Shown here piece after piece: positions 15,734 to 26,022 of a stretch of 64,000 nt of DNA; within the stretch, counting starts at the first letter, position 1; each line of letters starts with the position of its first letter. The stretch comes from Microvirga sp. VF16 (GTDB taxonomy: Bacteria > Pseudomonadota > Alphaproteobacteria > Rhizobiales > Beijerinckiaceae). The stretch spans positions 5,229,501-5,293,500 of the forward strand of contig NZ_CP069354.1 of NCBI RefSeq assembly GCF_016864375.1, written 5' to 3'. Under the pieces are notes generated by a model that was not told the DNA's origin, made no database searches, and saw only the letters and a list, made by a program, of their open reading frames with translations. Both the position numbers and the translations under genes were made by a program.

Positions 15734-17413
15734 ATGACAGCGCCCTCCCGCACCGGCGGACAGATTCTTGTCGATCAGCTGACTCTGCACGGGGTCGATC
15801 ACATCTTCTGCGTTCCGGGCGAGAGTTATCTGGCAGCGTTGGATGCGCTGCATGACGCCAACATCAACATCACGGTCTGCCGCCAGGAAGGCGGCGCCGC
15901 GATGATGGCGGAGGCCTATGGCAAGCTCACCGGCCGCCCCGGCATCTGCTTCGTCACCCGCGGTCCCGGCGCGACCAATGCCTCGCCCGGCATTCACATC
16001 GCGAAGCAGGATTCGACGCCGATGATTCTCTTCGTCGGCCAGATCGAGCGCGGCATGCGCGAGCGCGAGGCGTTTCAGGAACTCGATTACCGCGCCGCCT
16101 TCGGCCCGCTCGCCAAATGGGCGACGGAGGTGGACGATCCCGCGCGCTTCCCCGAGATCGTCTCGCGCGCCTTCCACGTCGCGACATCGGGCCGTCCCGG
16201 CCCCGTCGTGATTGCACTGCCGGAAGACGTGCTGACGGAGATGGCGGAAGTAGCCGATGCGCCGCGCTATCAGGTCATCGAGACCCATCCGGGCCTCACG
16301 CAGATGGCGGAGCTGCAAAAACTTCTGCACGGCGCGAAGAAGCCCATAGCACTTCTCGGCGGCAGCCGCTGGTCGGAGGTTGCTGTGCAGCGCTTCGTGC
16401 GCTTCGCCGAGCGCTTCGAGCTGCCGGTCGCCTGCACCTTCCGCCGCCAGATGCTGTTTCCCGCCGACCATGCATCCTACATCGGCGATCTCGGGCTCGG
16501 CGTGAACCCGAAGCTTTTGGCGCGCATCAAGGAAGCGGATCTCGTCCTGCTCGTCGGCGGGCGTCTCTCCGAGGTTCCGAGCCAAGCCTATACGCTGCTC
16601 GACATTCCCGCTGCCAAGCAGACGCTCGTGCATATCCATCCCGACCCGAGCGAGCTCGGACGGGTCTATTCCCCGCATCTCGCCATCAACGCTTCGCCCA
16701 TCGCTTTCACGGCCGCTTTGGAAGGCGTACATCCGCCGGCCTCGCTGCCCTGGAGCGAGAGCACGAAGACGGCACATGCGGATTATCTGGCCTGGAGCGA
16801 TCCGAGCGCCATTCGCACCAGCGGCGGCCTGCAGATGGGCGAGGTGATGGCTCACTTACGCAAGGTGATGCCGTCCGACACGATCTTCTGCAACGGCGCC
16901 GGCAATTTCGCGACCTGGATCCACCGCTTCTGGCCCTTCCGCGAATACGGCACGCAGTTGGCGCCGACCTCTGGCTCCATGGGCTATGGTGTACCGGCAG
17001 CAGTGGGCGCGAAGCGCATTCAGCCCGACAGCCCCGTGGTGGTGTTTGCCGGCGACGGCGATTTCCTCATGAACGGGCAGGAATTCGCCACCGCCGTGCA
17101 ATACGACCTGCCGATCCTCGTGATCCTGCTCGACAACGGCATGTACGGCACGATCCGCATGCATCAGGAGCGCGAATATCCCGGGCGCGTTTCGGCGACG
17201 ATGCTGAAGAACCCGGATTTCGCCGCCTACGCCAAGGCCTTCGGCGGCTATGGCGAGCGGGTGACGAACACGGAAGAATTCGCGCCCGCGCTGCAGCGGG
17301 CGCTCACCTCCAGCAAGCCGGCGATCCTGCATTGCATCATCGATCCGGAAGTGATCACGCCGACCATGTCGCTCACGGCGATCCGCGAGAAGGCGCTGGC
17401 GGGGAAGAAGTGA
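15734..17413 (+). CDS. Thiamine diphosphate-dependent enzyme, acetolactate synthase-like
   Basis: A 559-residue ThDP enzyme with the three-domain layout of acetolactate synthase, glyoxylate carboligase and oxalyl-CoA or indolepyruvate decarboxylases. The catalytic glutamate is in VCRQEGGAAMMAEAYGKLTG, the central domain begins near KPIALLGGSRWSE, and the ThDP/Mg motif is GDGDFLMN followed by QYDLPILVILLDN. It differs from IlvB in the FAD-loop region, and no small subunit gene follows, so biosynthetic acetolactate synthase is unlikely. Its own terminator-bounded unit lies next to the lysine genes. A 2-keto acid decarboxylase or carboligase role is inferred, not proven. Confidence 0.8.
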   Translation: MTAPSRTGGQILVDQLTLHGVDHIFCVPGESYLAALDALHDANINITVCRQEGGAAMMAEAYGKLTGRPGICFVTRGPGATNASPGIHIAKQDSTPMILFVGQIERGMREREAFQELDYRAAFGPLAKWATEVDDPARFPEIVSRAFHVATSGRPGPVVIALPEDVLTEMAEVADAPRYQVIETHPGLTQMAELQKLLHGAKKPIALLGGSRWSEVAVQRFVRFAERFELPVACTFRRQMLFPADHASYIGDLGLGVNPKLLARIKEADLVLLVGGRLSEVPSQAYTLLDIPAAKQTLVHIHPDPSELGRVYSPHLAINASPIAFTAALEGVHPPASLPWSESTKTAHADYLAWSDPSAIRTSGGLQMGEVMAHLRKVMPSDTIFCNGAGNFATWIHRFWPFREYGTQLAPTSGSMGYGVPAAVGAKRIQPDSPVVVFAGDGDFLMNGQEFATAVQYDLPILVILLDNGMYGTIRMHQEREYPGRVSATMLKNPDFAAYAKAFGGYGERVTNTEEFAPALQRALTSSKPAILHCIIDPEVITPTMSLTAIREKALAGKK

Positions 17414-17430
17414 TACTGCGCTGACAGCGT

Positions 17431-17703
17431 GTCATCCCGGACGAGCAAAGCGAGATCCGGGATCGTTGTCAGAATAAGGCACTGTCATTCCGGGGCCGCG
17501 CAGCGGAGTCCGACCCAAAGGGCCGCGCCAGAGGCGTGGAAATCCATAAACACGCTGTGTCCAGGAAGAGCGCTGTCGTATCCGCTCGCCACATTCTGCA
17601 AGGTTAGCGGATATGGATTCCCGCCTTCGCGGGAATGACAGTGGAGGTTCGAGCGACTTATTCTGCACGCGATCCCGGATCGGCTGACGCCGTCCGGGAT
17701 GAC
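17431..17703. repeat. Nested palindromic repeat composite
   Basis: Outer arms gtcatcccggac...gatccgggatcg and cgatcccggatcggctgacgcc...gtccgggatgac enclose inner arms gtcattccgg...atccataaacac and atatggattcc...cgggaatgac. A second, shorter copy of the same nested design lies at 43848-44066. No gene is present in 17414-17715. Confidence 0.7.
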
Positions 17704-17715
17704 AATGCGGCTGAT

Positions 17716-18273
17716 TTACGCCGCAGCGAATGCCTCATTCGCGGGTTTGAGCTTGATCAGAGCCGTACCTGCGTCGAAGCCATCAAGCAGGCCGTTGTGG
17801 TGCTCCACGATCTGCTCGACCGTGAACGTCTCCGTATCCGCCGTCGTGTGAGCATCCGCGACAAGCGTCACGTCGTAGCCAAGGCTCACCGCACGCCGGC
17901 AGGTCGTGTCGACGCAATACTGCGTCATCAGCCCGGCGACCACGAGATGGCTGATCCCGCGCTCGGACAAAACGGATTGCAGATCCGTCTCATAGAACGA
18001 ATCGCAGGCCGTCTTGCTCACGACGATGTCATCGGCTGTCCGACCGAGATCGTCGCAGATTTCCCATCCCGGCGTGCCTGTCTCCAGACGATGCCCGGGC
18101 TCACCGGCGTGCTGCACGAAGACGATCGGAGCACCCTGACGCCGGGCTTCGCCCACAAGATCGAAAATTCTGCCGCGCACCTCGTCGAAGCGCTGCCTCA
18201 CGGCAGGGCGCTTCGCACCGTTGGCGGGAAGAATCCCCGCCTGCACGTCGATAATAACGAGAGCCTTCGACAT
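17716..18273 (-). CDS. Isochorismatase-family cysteine hydrolase
   Basis: A 185-residue cysteine hydrolase of the isochorismatase/nicotinamidase fold. The catalytic triad is complete: Asp9 in VIIDVQAGIL, Lys87 in VVSKTACDSF, Cys120 in GLMTQYCVDTTCRRA, with the cis-peptide region AGLMTQ before the cysteine. Members hydrolyse amides or vinyl ethers (nicotinamide, N-carbamoylsarcosine, ureidoacrylate, isochorismate). The metal-binding DxHxxxH of nicotinamidases is not evident, so a generic amidase is more likely. It starts 5 bases after the transaldolase stop on the same strand, so the two are co-transcribed. Confidence 0.82.
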   Translation of the reverse strand: MSKALVIIDVQAGILPANGAKRPAVRQRFDEVRGRIFDLVGEARRQGAPIVFVQHAGEPGHRLETGTPGWEICDDLGRTADDIVVSKTACDSFYETDLQSVLSERGISHLVVAGLMTQYCVDTTCRRAVSLGYDVTLVADAHTTADTETFTVEQIVEHHNGLLDGFDAGTALIKLKPANEAFAAA

Positions 18274-18278
18274 ATCGA

Positions 18279-19250
18279 TCAGGCCGCCTTCGCTTCCTCA
18301 AGCCGCCGCGCCACGAGCGTACGGAGCGAGCGCAGATCCTTCACGAAGGAGCGGATGCCCTCGGCGAGTTTTTCCGTCGCCATCGCGTCCTCGTTCAGTG
18401 CGAAGCGGAAGGTCTTCTCGTCGAGGCGCGGCAGAGGCTGGATCTTCTCCACATTGTCGGGCGAGAGCTTGCGCGGCAGCTCGCCTTCGGCCTTCGCCAG
18501 CTCGTCGATGAGTGCCGGCGAGATGGTGAGGCGGTCGCAGCCGGCGAGCGCTTCGATCTCGCCGATGTTGCGGAAGGAGGCGCCCATCACGACAGTCTTG
18601 ATGCCTTGTGCCTTGTAGGACGCGTAGATGTTGCGCACCGAGATCACGCCGGGATCAGTCTCGCCCGTATAGGGCCCGCCGCCTGCCTTCACGTGCCAGT
18701 CGAGGATGCGGCCGACGAACGGCGAGATCAGGAACGCGCCCGCCTCCGCACAAGCCTGGGCCTGCACCTGGCTGAACAGGAGCGTGAGATTGCAGTCGAT
18801 GCCTTCCTTCTGGAGAATCTCCGCCGCGCGGATGCCCTCCCAGGTCGAGGCGATCTTGATCAGGACCTTCTCGCGCCCGACGCCGCGCTCCTCATAGTCC
18901 CCGATAATCGTCCGCGCGGTCTTCACCGTCGCTTCCGTGTCGAAGGAGAGATCGGCGTCGACCTCCGTCGACACGCGGCCCGGCACGATGCCGGCAAGCT
19001 CGGTGCCGAAGGCGACCGCGAGCCGGTCGGAGATCGCCGCCACCACACCCTCGCGGGAGCCACCCTGCTTGCGGCCCCAGGCCAGAGCCTCCTCGAGGAG
19101 GTCCCCGTAGGCAGGGATCTCGACGGCCTTCAAGAGCAGGGTCGGGTTGGTGGTGCAGTCCTGGGGTTTCAGGCGGCGCACCGCGTCGAGGTCGCCGGTA
19201 TCGGCGACGACGACCGTCATGGCACGCAATTGGTCGAGCTTGGAGGGCAT
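18279..19250 (-). CDS. tal: Transaldolase
   Basis: A 323-residue TalB-type transaldolase of the non-oxidative pentose phosphate pathway, exchanging a dihydroxyacetone unit between sedoheptulose-7-P and glyceraldehyde-3-P. The Schiff-base lysine is Lys132 in VLIKIASTWEGIRAAEIL, the same number as in E. coli TalB. DCTTNPTLLLKA and SPFVGRILDWH are the other signature blocks. Start ATG 19250 (MPSKLDQLRAMTVVVADTGD) has GGAGA upstream and matches the family start; the frame extends upstream only through repeat DNA. The cysteine hydrolase follows in the same operon. Confidence 0.92.
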   Translation of the reverse strand: MPSKLDQLRAMTVVVADTGDLDAVRRLKPQDCTTNPTLLLKAVEIPAYGDLLEEALAWGRKQGGSREGVVAAISDRLAVAFGTELAGIVPGRVSTEVDADLSFDTEATVKTARTIIGDYEERGVGREKVLIKIASTWEGIRAAEILQKEGIDCNLTLLFSQVQAQACAEAGAFLISPFVGRILDWHVKAGGGPYTGETDPGVISVRNIYASYKAQGIKTVVMGASFRNIGEIEALAGCDRLTISPALIDELAKAEGELPRKLSPDNVEKIQPLPRLDEKTFRFALNEDAMATEKLAEGIRSFVKDLRSLRTLVARRLEEAKAA

Positions 19251-19337
19251 CGGGGATCTCCGTGGGTTGTCCTTTTGATTTGACTTAGTCCCATAACAAG
19301 GCGGCGTGAAGGGCAAAGCGTCGAATGCGGCTTTGTT

Positions 19338-19440
19338 GTCATTCCCGGCCGCGGAGCGCAGCGGAGGGGAAGGGAATTCACGCATATGCTCAGTCAGCGC
19401 TATGGATCCCCTTCCCTCGCCTCCGGCTCGCCGGGGATGA
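19338..19440. repeat. Intergenic palindromic repeat (gtcattcccgg type)
   Basis: gtcattcccggccgcggag at the left and ctccggctcgccggggatga at the right form the arms, with a ggaaggggatccatagcgc-type middle. Same family as the elements at 5465 and 17431. It occupies the gap between the LysR gene and transaldolase. Confidence 0.6.
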
Positions 19441-19449
19441 TCCGAAACA

Positions 19450-20340
19450 CTAAACAAAAAGGCCCCGATTGGCCCGCACCCGGCTCAGGATGAAGGAATA
19501 GACCTCCTCCACCCGGCGTAAGGAGCGCACATCGGCGTGGGTCACGAGCCAGTAGGTGCGAAGATACGATACGTCGGGAAGCACGACCTGAAGCTCCGGG
19601 AACTGGCGCACGGCGTAATCGTGCAGGATGCCGATGCCGACACCCGCCCGCACGGCTTCCGCCTGAGCCATCACGCTGGCGCATTCGAACCGGCGGGCCG
19701 TGTATTTCTCAAGGCCCGAGAAATAATCGAGCACCGGGCTGTAGAGCAGGTCCGCCACATAGGTCACGAGAGTCTTGCCGGAGAGGTCCGACAGCTCGCT
19801 CACCGGGCCGTGCCGCTTGAGATAATCCTGCGAAGCATAGAGCCGGAGACGGTAATCCGTGAGCTTGCGCGAGACGAGCCGCCCTTCGGTCGGCTGCTCC
19901 AGGGTCACGGCGATGTCGGCCTCGCGCTTGGAGAGCGAGAAGGTGCGCGGTAACGCCACGAGCTGCAGGGTCAATCCGGGATGCCGCTCGGCCAGAGCCC
20001 CGAGTTCAGGCGCGAGAAAGTAGGTACCGATGCCGTCCGGCGCGCCGATGCGCACGGTACCCGAGAGCGCGAGATCGGCGCCGCCGAGTTCGCTGGCTAC
20101 CGCGAGCGCCTGGGTTTCCATGCTCTCCGCGTGCTTCAGGAGCCGCTCGCCCTGTTCCGTCAGGGTGTAGCCTTGCGGGCTGCGCTCGAACAGCTTGGCC
20201 TTGAGCGCCGCCTCCAGGGCCGAGATGCGGCGGGAGACGGTGGTGTGGTCCGCCTCCAGCTGGCGCGCGGCGGCGGTGAGGCGGCCGGCGCGGGCGACGG
20301 CCAGGAAAAAGCGGAGATCGTCCCAGTCGAATGCGCTCAT
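19450..20340 (-). CDS. LysR family transcriptional regulator
   Basis: A 296-residue LTTR. The winged helix is at the N-terminus (DWDDLRFFLAVARAGRLTAA; DHTTVSRRISALEAALKAKLF), followed by the periplasmic-binding-protein-like effector domain (RIGAPDGIGTYFLAPELGAL; READIAVTLEQP). It is of the subgroup often seen next to dehydrogenase genes. ATG 20340 with GGGGAGA upstream fits; a longer frame exists but lacks a ribosome site. It is divergent from mmsA across 122 bases, so regulation of mmsA and autoregulation are likely; the inducer is unknown. Confidence 0.85.
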   Translation of the reverse strand: MSAFDWDDLRFFLAVARAGRLTAAARQLEADHTTVSRRISALEAALKAKLFERSPQGYTLTEQGERLLKHAESMETQALAVASELGGADLALSGTVRIGAPDGIGTYFLAPELGALAERHPGLTLQLVALPRTFSLSKREADIAVTLEQPTEGRLVSRKLTDYRLRLYASQDYLKRHGPVSELSDLSGKTLVTYVADLLYSPVLDYFSGLEKYTARRFECASVMAQAEAVRAGVGIGILHDYAVRQFPELQVVLPDVSYLRTYWLVTHADVRSLRRVEEVYSFILSRVRANRGLFV

Positions 20341-20462
20341 GCCATCTCCCCGTCGTATTGGTATTTTCGCACAACGGTGCTTTGGTTTCACCCATAGTCG
20401 TGCGATTTCAACAATGATAGAAGAGGACCACGAAAAACACTCTTGAGGAGGAGACAGACGCC

Positions 20463-21959
<1,497 letters not shown>

Positions 21960-21971
21960 GCGAAGGTAATG

Positions 21972-22005
21972 ATGGCCGGGGGCTTGCTCCCGGCCATTTT
22001 GTTTT
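21972..22005 (+). terminator. Rho-independent terminator after mmsA
   Basis: ATGGCCGGG (21972-21980) pairs with CCCGGCCAT (21989-21997), followed by TTTTGTTTTT. Confidence 0.88.
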
Positions 22006-22110
22006 TCGGAGCCGCATCTTTTTGAGGGCGACTTGAGACCACTTCGCCGAAAGATGCTCTAGATCCAAAGTCGGGGTGCACAATCGCCCCTGCCGTGACG
22101 ATTTAGGCCC

Positions 22111-23262
22111 ATGACCCAATTCTCCCTCACAGACGATCAAATCGCCGTCCGCGACATGGCGCTGGCCTTCGCGGCGGACAATCTCGCCCCTTACGCTCTT
22201 GAATGGGACGAGAAGAAGCATTTTCCCGTGGATGTGATGCGCGAGGCGGCAGGCCTCGGCATGGCGGCGATCTACACCCGCGACGATGTCGGCGGATCGG
22301 GCATGACGCGGCTCGACGCGGCGCTGATCTTCGAGGCGCTCGCCACCGGTTGCCCGGCCGTCTCGGCCTATCTCTCGATCCACAACATGGCGACCTGGAT
22401 GATCGACCGCTACGGCTCGGAGGAGCAGCGGCAACGCTACATCCCGCGTCTCGTCACCATGGAACTGATCGCGAGCTACTGCCTGACCGAGCCGGGCTCG
22501 GGCTCGGATGCGGCGGCGCTCAAGACGAAAGCCGTGCGCGACGGCGATCATTACATCGTCAACGGCGTGAAGCAGTTCATCTCGGGCGCCGGCACCTCCG
22601 ACATCTACGTGACCATGGTCCGCACCGGCGAGGACGGTCCATCCGGCATCTCGACTCTCGTGATCGAGAAGGACATGAAGGGCGTGTCCTTCGGCGCGCA
22701 GGAGAAGAAGATGGGCTGGAATGCACAGCCCACCGCCGCCGTGATCTTCGAGGACGTGCGCGTGCCCGTCGCCAACCGGCTCTCGGATGAGGGCATGGGC
22801 TTCAAGATCGCCATGTCGGGCCTCGACGGCGGGCGCATCAATATCGGCGCCTGTTCGCTCGGCGGCGCGCAGGCCGCCCTCGACAAGGCGCTGGCTTATG
22901 CGAATGACCGCAAGGCCTTCGGCAAGCGCATCGCGGATTTCCAGGCGCTGCAGTTCAAGCTCGCCGACATGGCGACCGAACTCGAAGCGGCGCGCACCTT
23001 CCTGTGGCGTGCGGCCGCCGCGCTCGATGAAAAGGCGCTCGATGCCACGAAGCTCTGCGCCATGGCGAAGCGCATGGCGACCGATGTGGGCTTCCAGGTG
23101 GCGAACGACGCGCTGCAACTCCACGGCGGCTACGGCTATCTCGCCGATTACGGTGTCGAGAAGATCGTGCGCGACCTGCGGGTGCACCAGATTCTCGAAG
23201 GCACCAACGAGATCATGCGCCTGATCGTGGCGCGCGATCTGGTGGGACGCGGCAACCGATGA
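22111..23262 (+). CDS. Acyl-CoA dehydrogenase, probable isobutyryl-CoA dehydrogenase
   Basis: A 383-residue FAD flavoprotein of the acyl-CoA dehydrogenase family. The signature AYCLTEPGSGSDAAALKT-like stretch reads SYCLTEPGSGSDAAALKT, the catalytic base is Glu363 in ILEGTNEIMR, and LHGGYGYLADYGVEKIVRDL is near the C-terminus. Context (mmsA before, mmsB after) supports isobutyryl-CoA as substrate in valine catabolism, giving methacrylyl-CoA; enoyl-CoA hydratase and hydroxyisobutyryl-CoA hydrolase are not in the window. The stop overlaps the next small gene by ATGA. Confidence 0.88.
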   Translation: MTQFSLTDDQIAVRDMALAFAADNLAPYALEWDEKKHFPVDVMREAAGLGMAAIYTRDDVGGSGMTRLDAALIFEALATGCPAVSAYLSIHNMATWMIDRYGSEEQRQRYIPRLVTMELIASYCLTEPGSGSDAAALKTKAVRDGDHYIVNGVKQFISGAGTSDIYVTMVRTGEDGPSGISTLVIEKDMKGVSFGAQEKKMGWNAQPTAAVIFEDVRVPVANRLSDEGMGFKIAMSGLDGGRINIGACSLGGAQAALDKALAYANDRKAFGKRIADFQALQFKLADMATELEAARTFLWRAAAALDEKALDATKLCAMAKRMATDVGFQVANDALQLHGGYGYLADYGVEKIVRDLRVHQILEGTNEIMRLIVARDLVGRGNR

Positions 23263-23630
23263 TCTTACGATCGCTCGGCCTCGGTTTTGGCCTGACGGCG
23301 GTCATCTTCGTGCTGTTCTGGTTGGCAGGGCCCTGGTTCTTTCTGGATGGACGTCGGCCGTTTCAGGTCAATTTCGCCGCCGGAGCCCTCCTCGGCCTGC
23401 TGCTGGGCCTGTGGATCGACCACATCCTGCGCGTGCCGAGGAAAGCGGCGGTTCACGTCATGGGGCTCGTCGCCATTCCCGGCATGCTGATCATGGCCGC
23501 CATCGGCTCGCATTTCGCGGTCTTCTTCCCGCGCCTCGATCCGGCCCTCGACAAGGTTTTCGGCTCGCTGATGCTCTGGTTCTACGGCTTTTCCCTGGCG
23601 GGATCGCTCTGGAAGGCGCGTAACGCGTGA
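23259..23630 (+). CDS. Small integral membrane protein of unknown function
   Basis: A 123-residue very hydrophobic protein with about four membrane segments (LGFGLTAVIFVLFWLAGPW, AAGALLGLLLGLWIDHIL, VMGLVAIPGMLIMAAIG, and a C-terminal LMLWFYGFSLAGSLW). It has no motif I recognise. The ATGA overlap with the acyl-CoA dehydrogenase and the short gap to mmsB place it in the valine operon, so it may be co-regulated with branched-chain amino acid catabolism. The function is not known. Confidence 0.7.
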   Translation: MILRSLGLGFGLTAVIFVLFWLAGPWFFLDGRRPFQVNFAAGALLGLLLGLWIDHILRVPRKAAVHVMGLVAIPGMLIMAAIGSHFAVFFPRLDPALDKVFGSLMLWFYGFSLAGSLWKARNA

Positions 23631-23676
23631 CGGACGCTTTCATCGAACCATCAAACGACAACACGGGAGGATTCTC

Positions 23677-24567
23677 ATGACCAACATCGCCTTTATCGGC
23701 CTCGGCAACATGGGTGGCCCGATGGCCGCCAACCTCGTGAAGGCCAGCCACAGCGTCACTGGCTTCGACCTGTCGCCCGCCTCCTGCGATCAGGCTCGCA
23801 GCGATGGTGCAAGCATCGCCGGATCCACGGCGGATGCTGTGCGGGACGCCGAGATCGTCATCACCATGCTGCCGGCCGGAAAGCATGTGCTCTCGGTCTG
23901 GACCGACATCCTGCCCTCCGTGAAGGAAGGCACGCTTCTCATCGATTGTTCCACCATCGATGTGGAGAGCGCCCGCAAGGCGCATGCCATGGCGCGCGAG
24001 CAGGGCCGCAACCTCGCGAGCCTCGACGCGCCAGTCTCCGGCGGCGTCGGTGGGGCGAAGGGTGCGACGCTCACCTTCATGGCGGGCGGCGCCAAACCGG
24101 CCTTCGACAGGGCGGAGCCGATCCTGTCCAAGATGGGCAAGAAGGTCGTGCATTGCGGCGAGGCCGGCGCGGGCCAGGCGGCGAAGATCTGTAACAACAT
24201 GATCCTCGGCATCTCGATGATCGGCGTGGCAGAGGCCTTCGTGCTCGGCGAGAAACTCGGGCTCTCGCATCAGGCGCTGTTCGACGTCGCCTCCACCTCG
24301 TCGGGCCAGTGCTGGTCGCTCACCACCTATTGCCCGGTGCCCGGCCCCGTGCCGGCCTCGCCGGCCAATAACGGCTACAAGCCGGGCTTCGCGGCCGCCC
24401 TGATGCTGAAAGACTTGAAGCTTGCGCAGGAAGCCGCGCTCGCCTCGGGCGCCTCGACGCCTCTGGGCGCCGAGGCAGCTCAGCTCTATGCCCTGTTCGC
24501 CAATGCCGGGCACGACGGCGACGATTTCTCCGGCATCATCAACTTCATCCGAGGACAGAAGGGCTGA
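23677..24567 (+). CDS. mmsB: 3-hydroxyisobutyrate dehydrogenase
   Basis: A 296-residue NAD-dependent beta-hydroxyacid dehydrogenase. The Rossmann motif is IAFIGLGNMGGPMAANLVKA, the substrate motif is DAPVSGGVGGAKGATLTFM, and the catalytic lysine is Lys170 in GQAAKICNNMIL. The block GQCWSLTTYCPVPGPVPASP is specific to true 3-hydroxyisobutyrate dehydrogenases. It makes methylmalonate semialdehyde, the MmsA substrate. CGGGAGG lies just upstream of ATG 23677. It closes the valine operon. Confidence 0.92.
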   Translation: MTNIAFIGLGNMGGPMAANLVKASHSVTGFDLSPASCDQARSDGASIAGSTADAVRDAEIVITMLPAGKHVLSVWTDILPSVKEGTLLIDCSTIDVESARKAHAMAREQGRNLASLDAPVSGGVGGAKGATLTFMAGGAKPAFDRAEPILSKMGKKVVHCGEAGAGQAAKICNNMILGISMIGVAEAFVLGEKLGLSHQALFDVASTSSGQCWSLTTYCPVPGPVPASPANNGYKPGFAAALMLKDLKLAQEAALASGASTPLGAEAAQLYALFANAGHDGDDFSGIINFIRGQKG

Positions 24568-24718
24568 TCGAGACGGGCGGGAGGATGGCGCTCCAGCGAG
24601 TTCCGCTCTTCGCGCAGGCGCAAAGGATGGGGTGTGTTGCATCGCACCTACAGCTTTTCGCGCCTGCGTCCATTACGCTTTCTCCGTCTGAACGCTCAAC
24701 CGCCGATTGCCCGCCTCC

Positions 24719-25930
24719 ATGACCCGCTCCGTCTCTCAAACGGTCAATCCTTCAGCCGATGCCGCCGCCATGCTGCGGCGCCTCGGCTTCGCGATCCTGT
24801 TCTTCGCCGTGCCTCTGGCAGCCTTGTTCACGCGGCGCGCGCTCGTGGTGATGGCGCCCCTCGCGGTCATTCTCCTCGTTCTCGCCTCGGTGCTCGACGG
24901 GAGCGCACGGCATGCATGGGACAAGCTCACGGCGCTTGCCACCTCTCCCGGCGGGATCGCGGGACTGGTTCTGCTGTTCTGGGCCGGGCTGTCCCTGGTC
25001 TGGACGCCGTTTCTGCCCCAGGCCTCCGAGCGGCTTCTCAACATCACCGGCATGATCCTTATGGGCTTGGGCGGCTATCTCGCCGTGCCTGAGCGGATGC
25101 GCTCGGCCAATCTTTATCTCCTCCCTATAGGCGTCGGTCTCGCGGCCCTGATCGCCATTCCCCTGGCGCTCACCGGTGGCAGCCGCTTCGACCCGGAGGG
25201 CCTGAGCCTGGAGCGCGGCATGCTCATGCTCGTCCTGCTGCTCTGGCCGGCCATCGCCTGGCTCCATTCGCGCGGACGCAACCTCGAAGCTATCGGCCTG
25301 GCGCTCGCCGTTGCCGTCTGCTCCCTGCTCACGCGCGACGGTCTGCCTCTCTACGGTTTGGCCGCAGGCGCCGTCGTCTTCGTCATCACGGCGTGGAATC
25401 CGATCTTCGGCTCCCGCGTGACCGGCTTCGTGATGGCGGGCCTCCTGCTGTTCGCGCCGATCCTGCCCTTCATCCTGAAGCCGCTGGCGACCACCTTGCT
25501 CGGAGCCAAGGCACCGGCAACGGTCAGCCTCGACATCTGGCGTCAGATCATTCTCAACGAGCCGCTGCGGCTTCTGACCGGACACGGCCTGGAAACCGCC
25601 CTCCGCGGCCGCTTCTACGGCCTGGTTCCACCAAACGCACCCTCTACCCTGCTGTTCGAGGTCTGGTACGAACTCGGGCTGGTGGGTGCCGTGGCGGGAA
25701 GCGTTCTCCTCTATCAGGTGGTGGTCGGGGCAAAGAGCCATCGCGCCACCGTGGCTCCGGGCATCATGGCCGCGTTCGCCTGCACCTATGCCCTGGGCTG
25801 CCTCGGCATCGGCACCGCGCAGGTCTGGTGGTTCACGGCCCTCGTGGTTCTGGTGCTGATCTTCGTCGCCATCGAGCGCGGACAGTTCCGCACGAAGCGA
25901 CCGAAGGCGATTCTGCGCCGCACGATCTGA
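24719..25930 (+). CDS. O-antigen ligase/polymerase-like membrane protein
   Basis: A 403-residue inner-membrane protein with about ten to twelve hydrophobic segments. A large loop before STLLFEVWYELGLVGAVAGS resembles the WaaL/Wzy_C motif in which an H/N-x-x-L-E...E-L-G-L pattern follows the periplasmic loop. This suggests a polysaccharide polymerase or ligase acting at the periplasmic face. No glycosyltransferase or polysaccharide export gene is next to it, so the assignment rests on topology and the EVWYELGLVG motif only. The start ATG 24719 is preferred over TTG 24707. Confidence 0.65.
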   Translation: MTRSVSQTVNPSADAAAMLRRLGFAILFFAVPLAALFTRRALVVMAPLAVILLVLASVLDGSARHAWDKLTALATSPGGIAGLVLLFWAGLSLVWTPFLPQASERLLNITGMILMGLGGYLAVPERMRSANLYLLPIGVGLAALIAIPLALTGGSRFDPEGLSLERGMLMLVLLLWPAIAWLHSRGRNLEAIGLALAVAVCSLLTRDGLPLYGLAAGAVVFVITAWNPIFGSRVTGFVMAGLLLFAPILPFILKPLATTLLGAKAPATVSLDIWRQIILNEPLRLLTGHGLETALRGRFYGLVPPNAPSTLLFEVWYELGLVGAVAGSVLLYQVVVGAKSHRATVAPGIMAAFACTYALGCLGIGTAQVWWFTALVVLVLIFVAIERGQFRTKRPKAILRRTI

Positions 25931-26022
25931 CCACTCACGTATCCTCCTGGAGAAGGATTGACGGGGAGGCCCTGCCTCTGCTTGGCTGGCACCTTCCGGA
26001 TTCTTAAACCCGAGGAACGTTC

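Noticed and set aside
15734..17413. Biosynthetic acetolactate synthase large subunit (ilvB)
   Set aside because: No ilvN-type small subunit follows and the context is amino acid breakdown; kept as a ThDP enzyme of uncertain reaction.
17431..17703. CRISPR array
   Set aside because: The repeated units are inverted palindromes and not regularly spaced direct repeats, and no cas gene is nearby.
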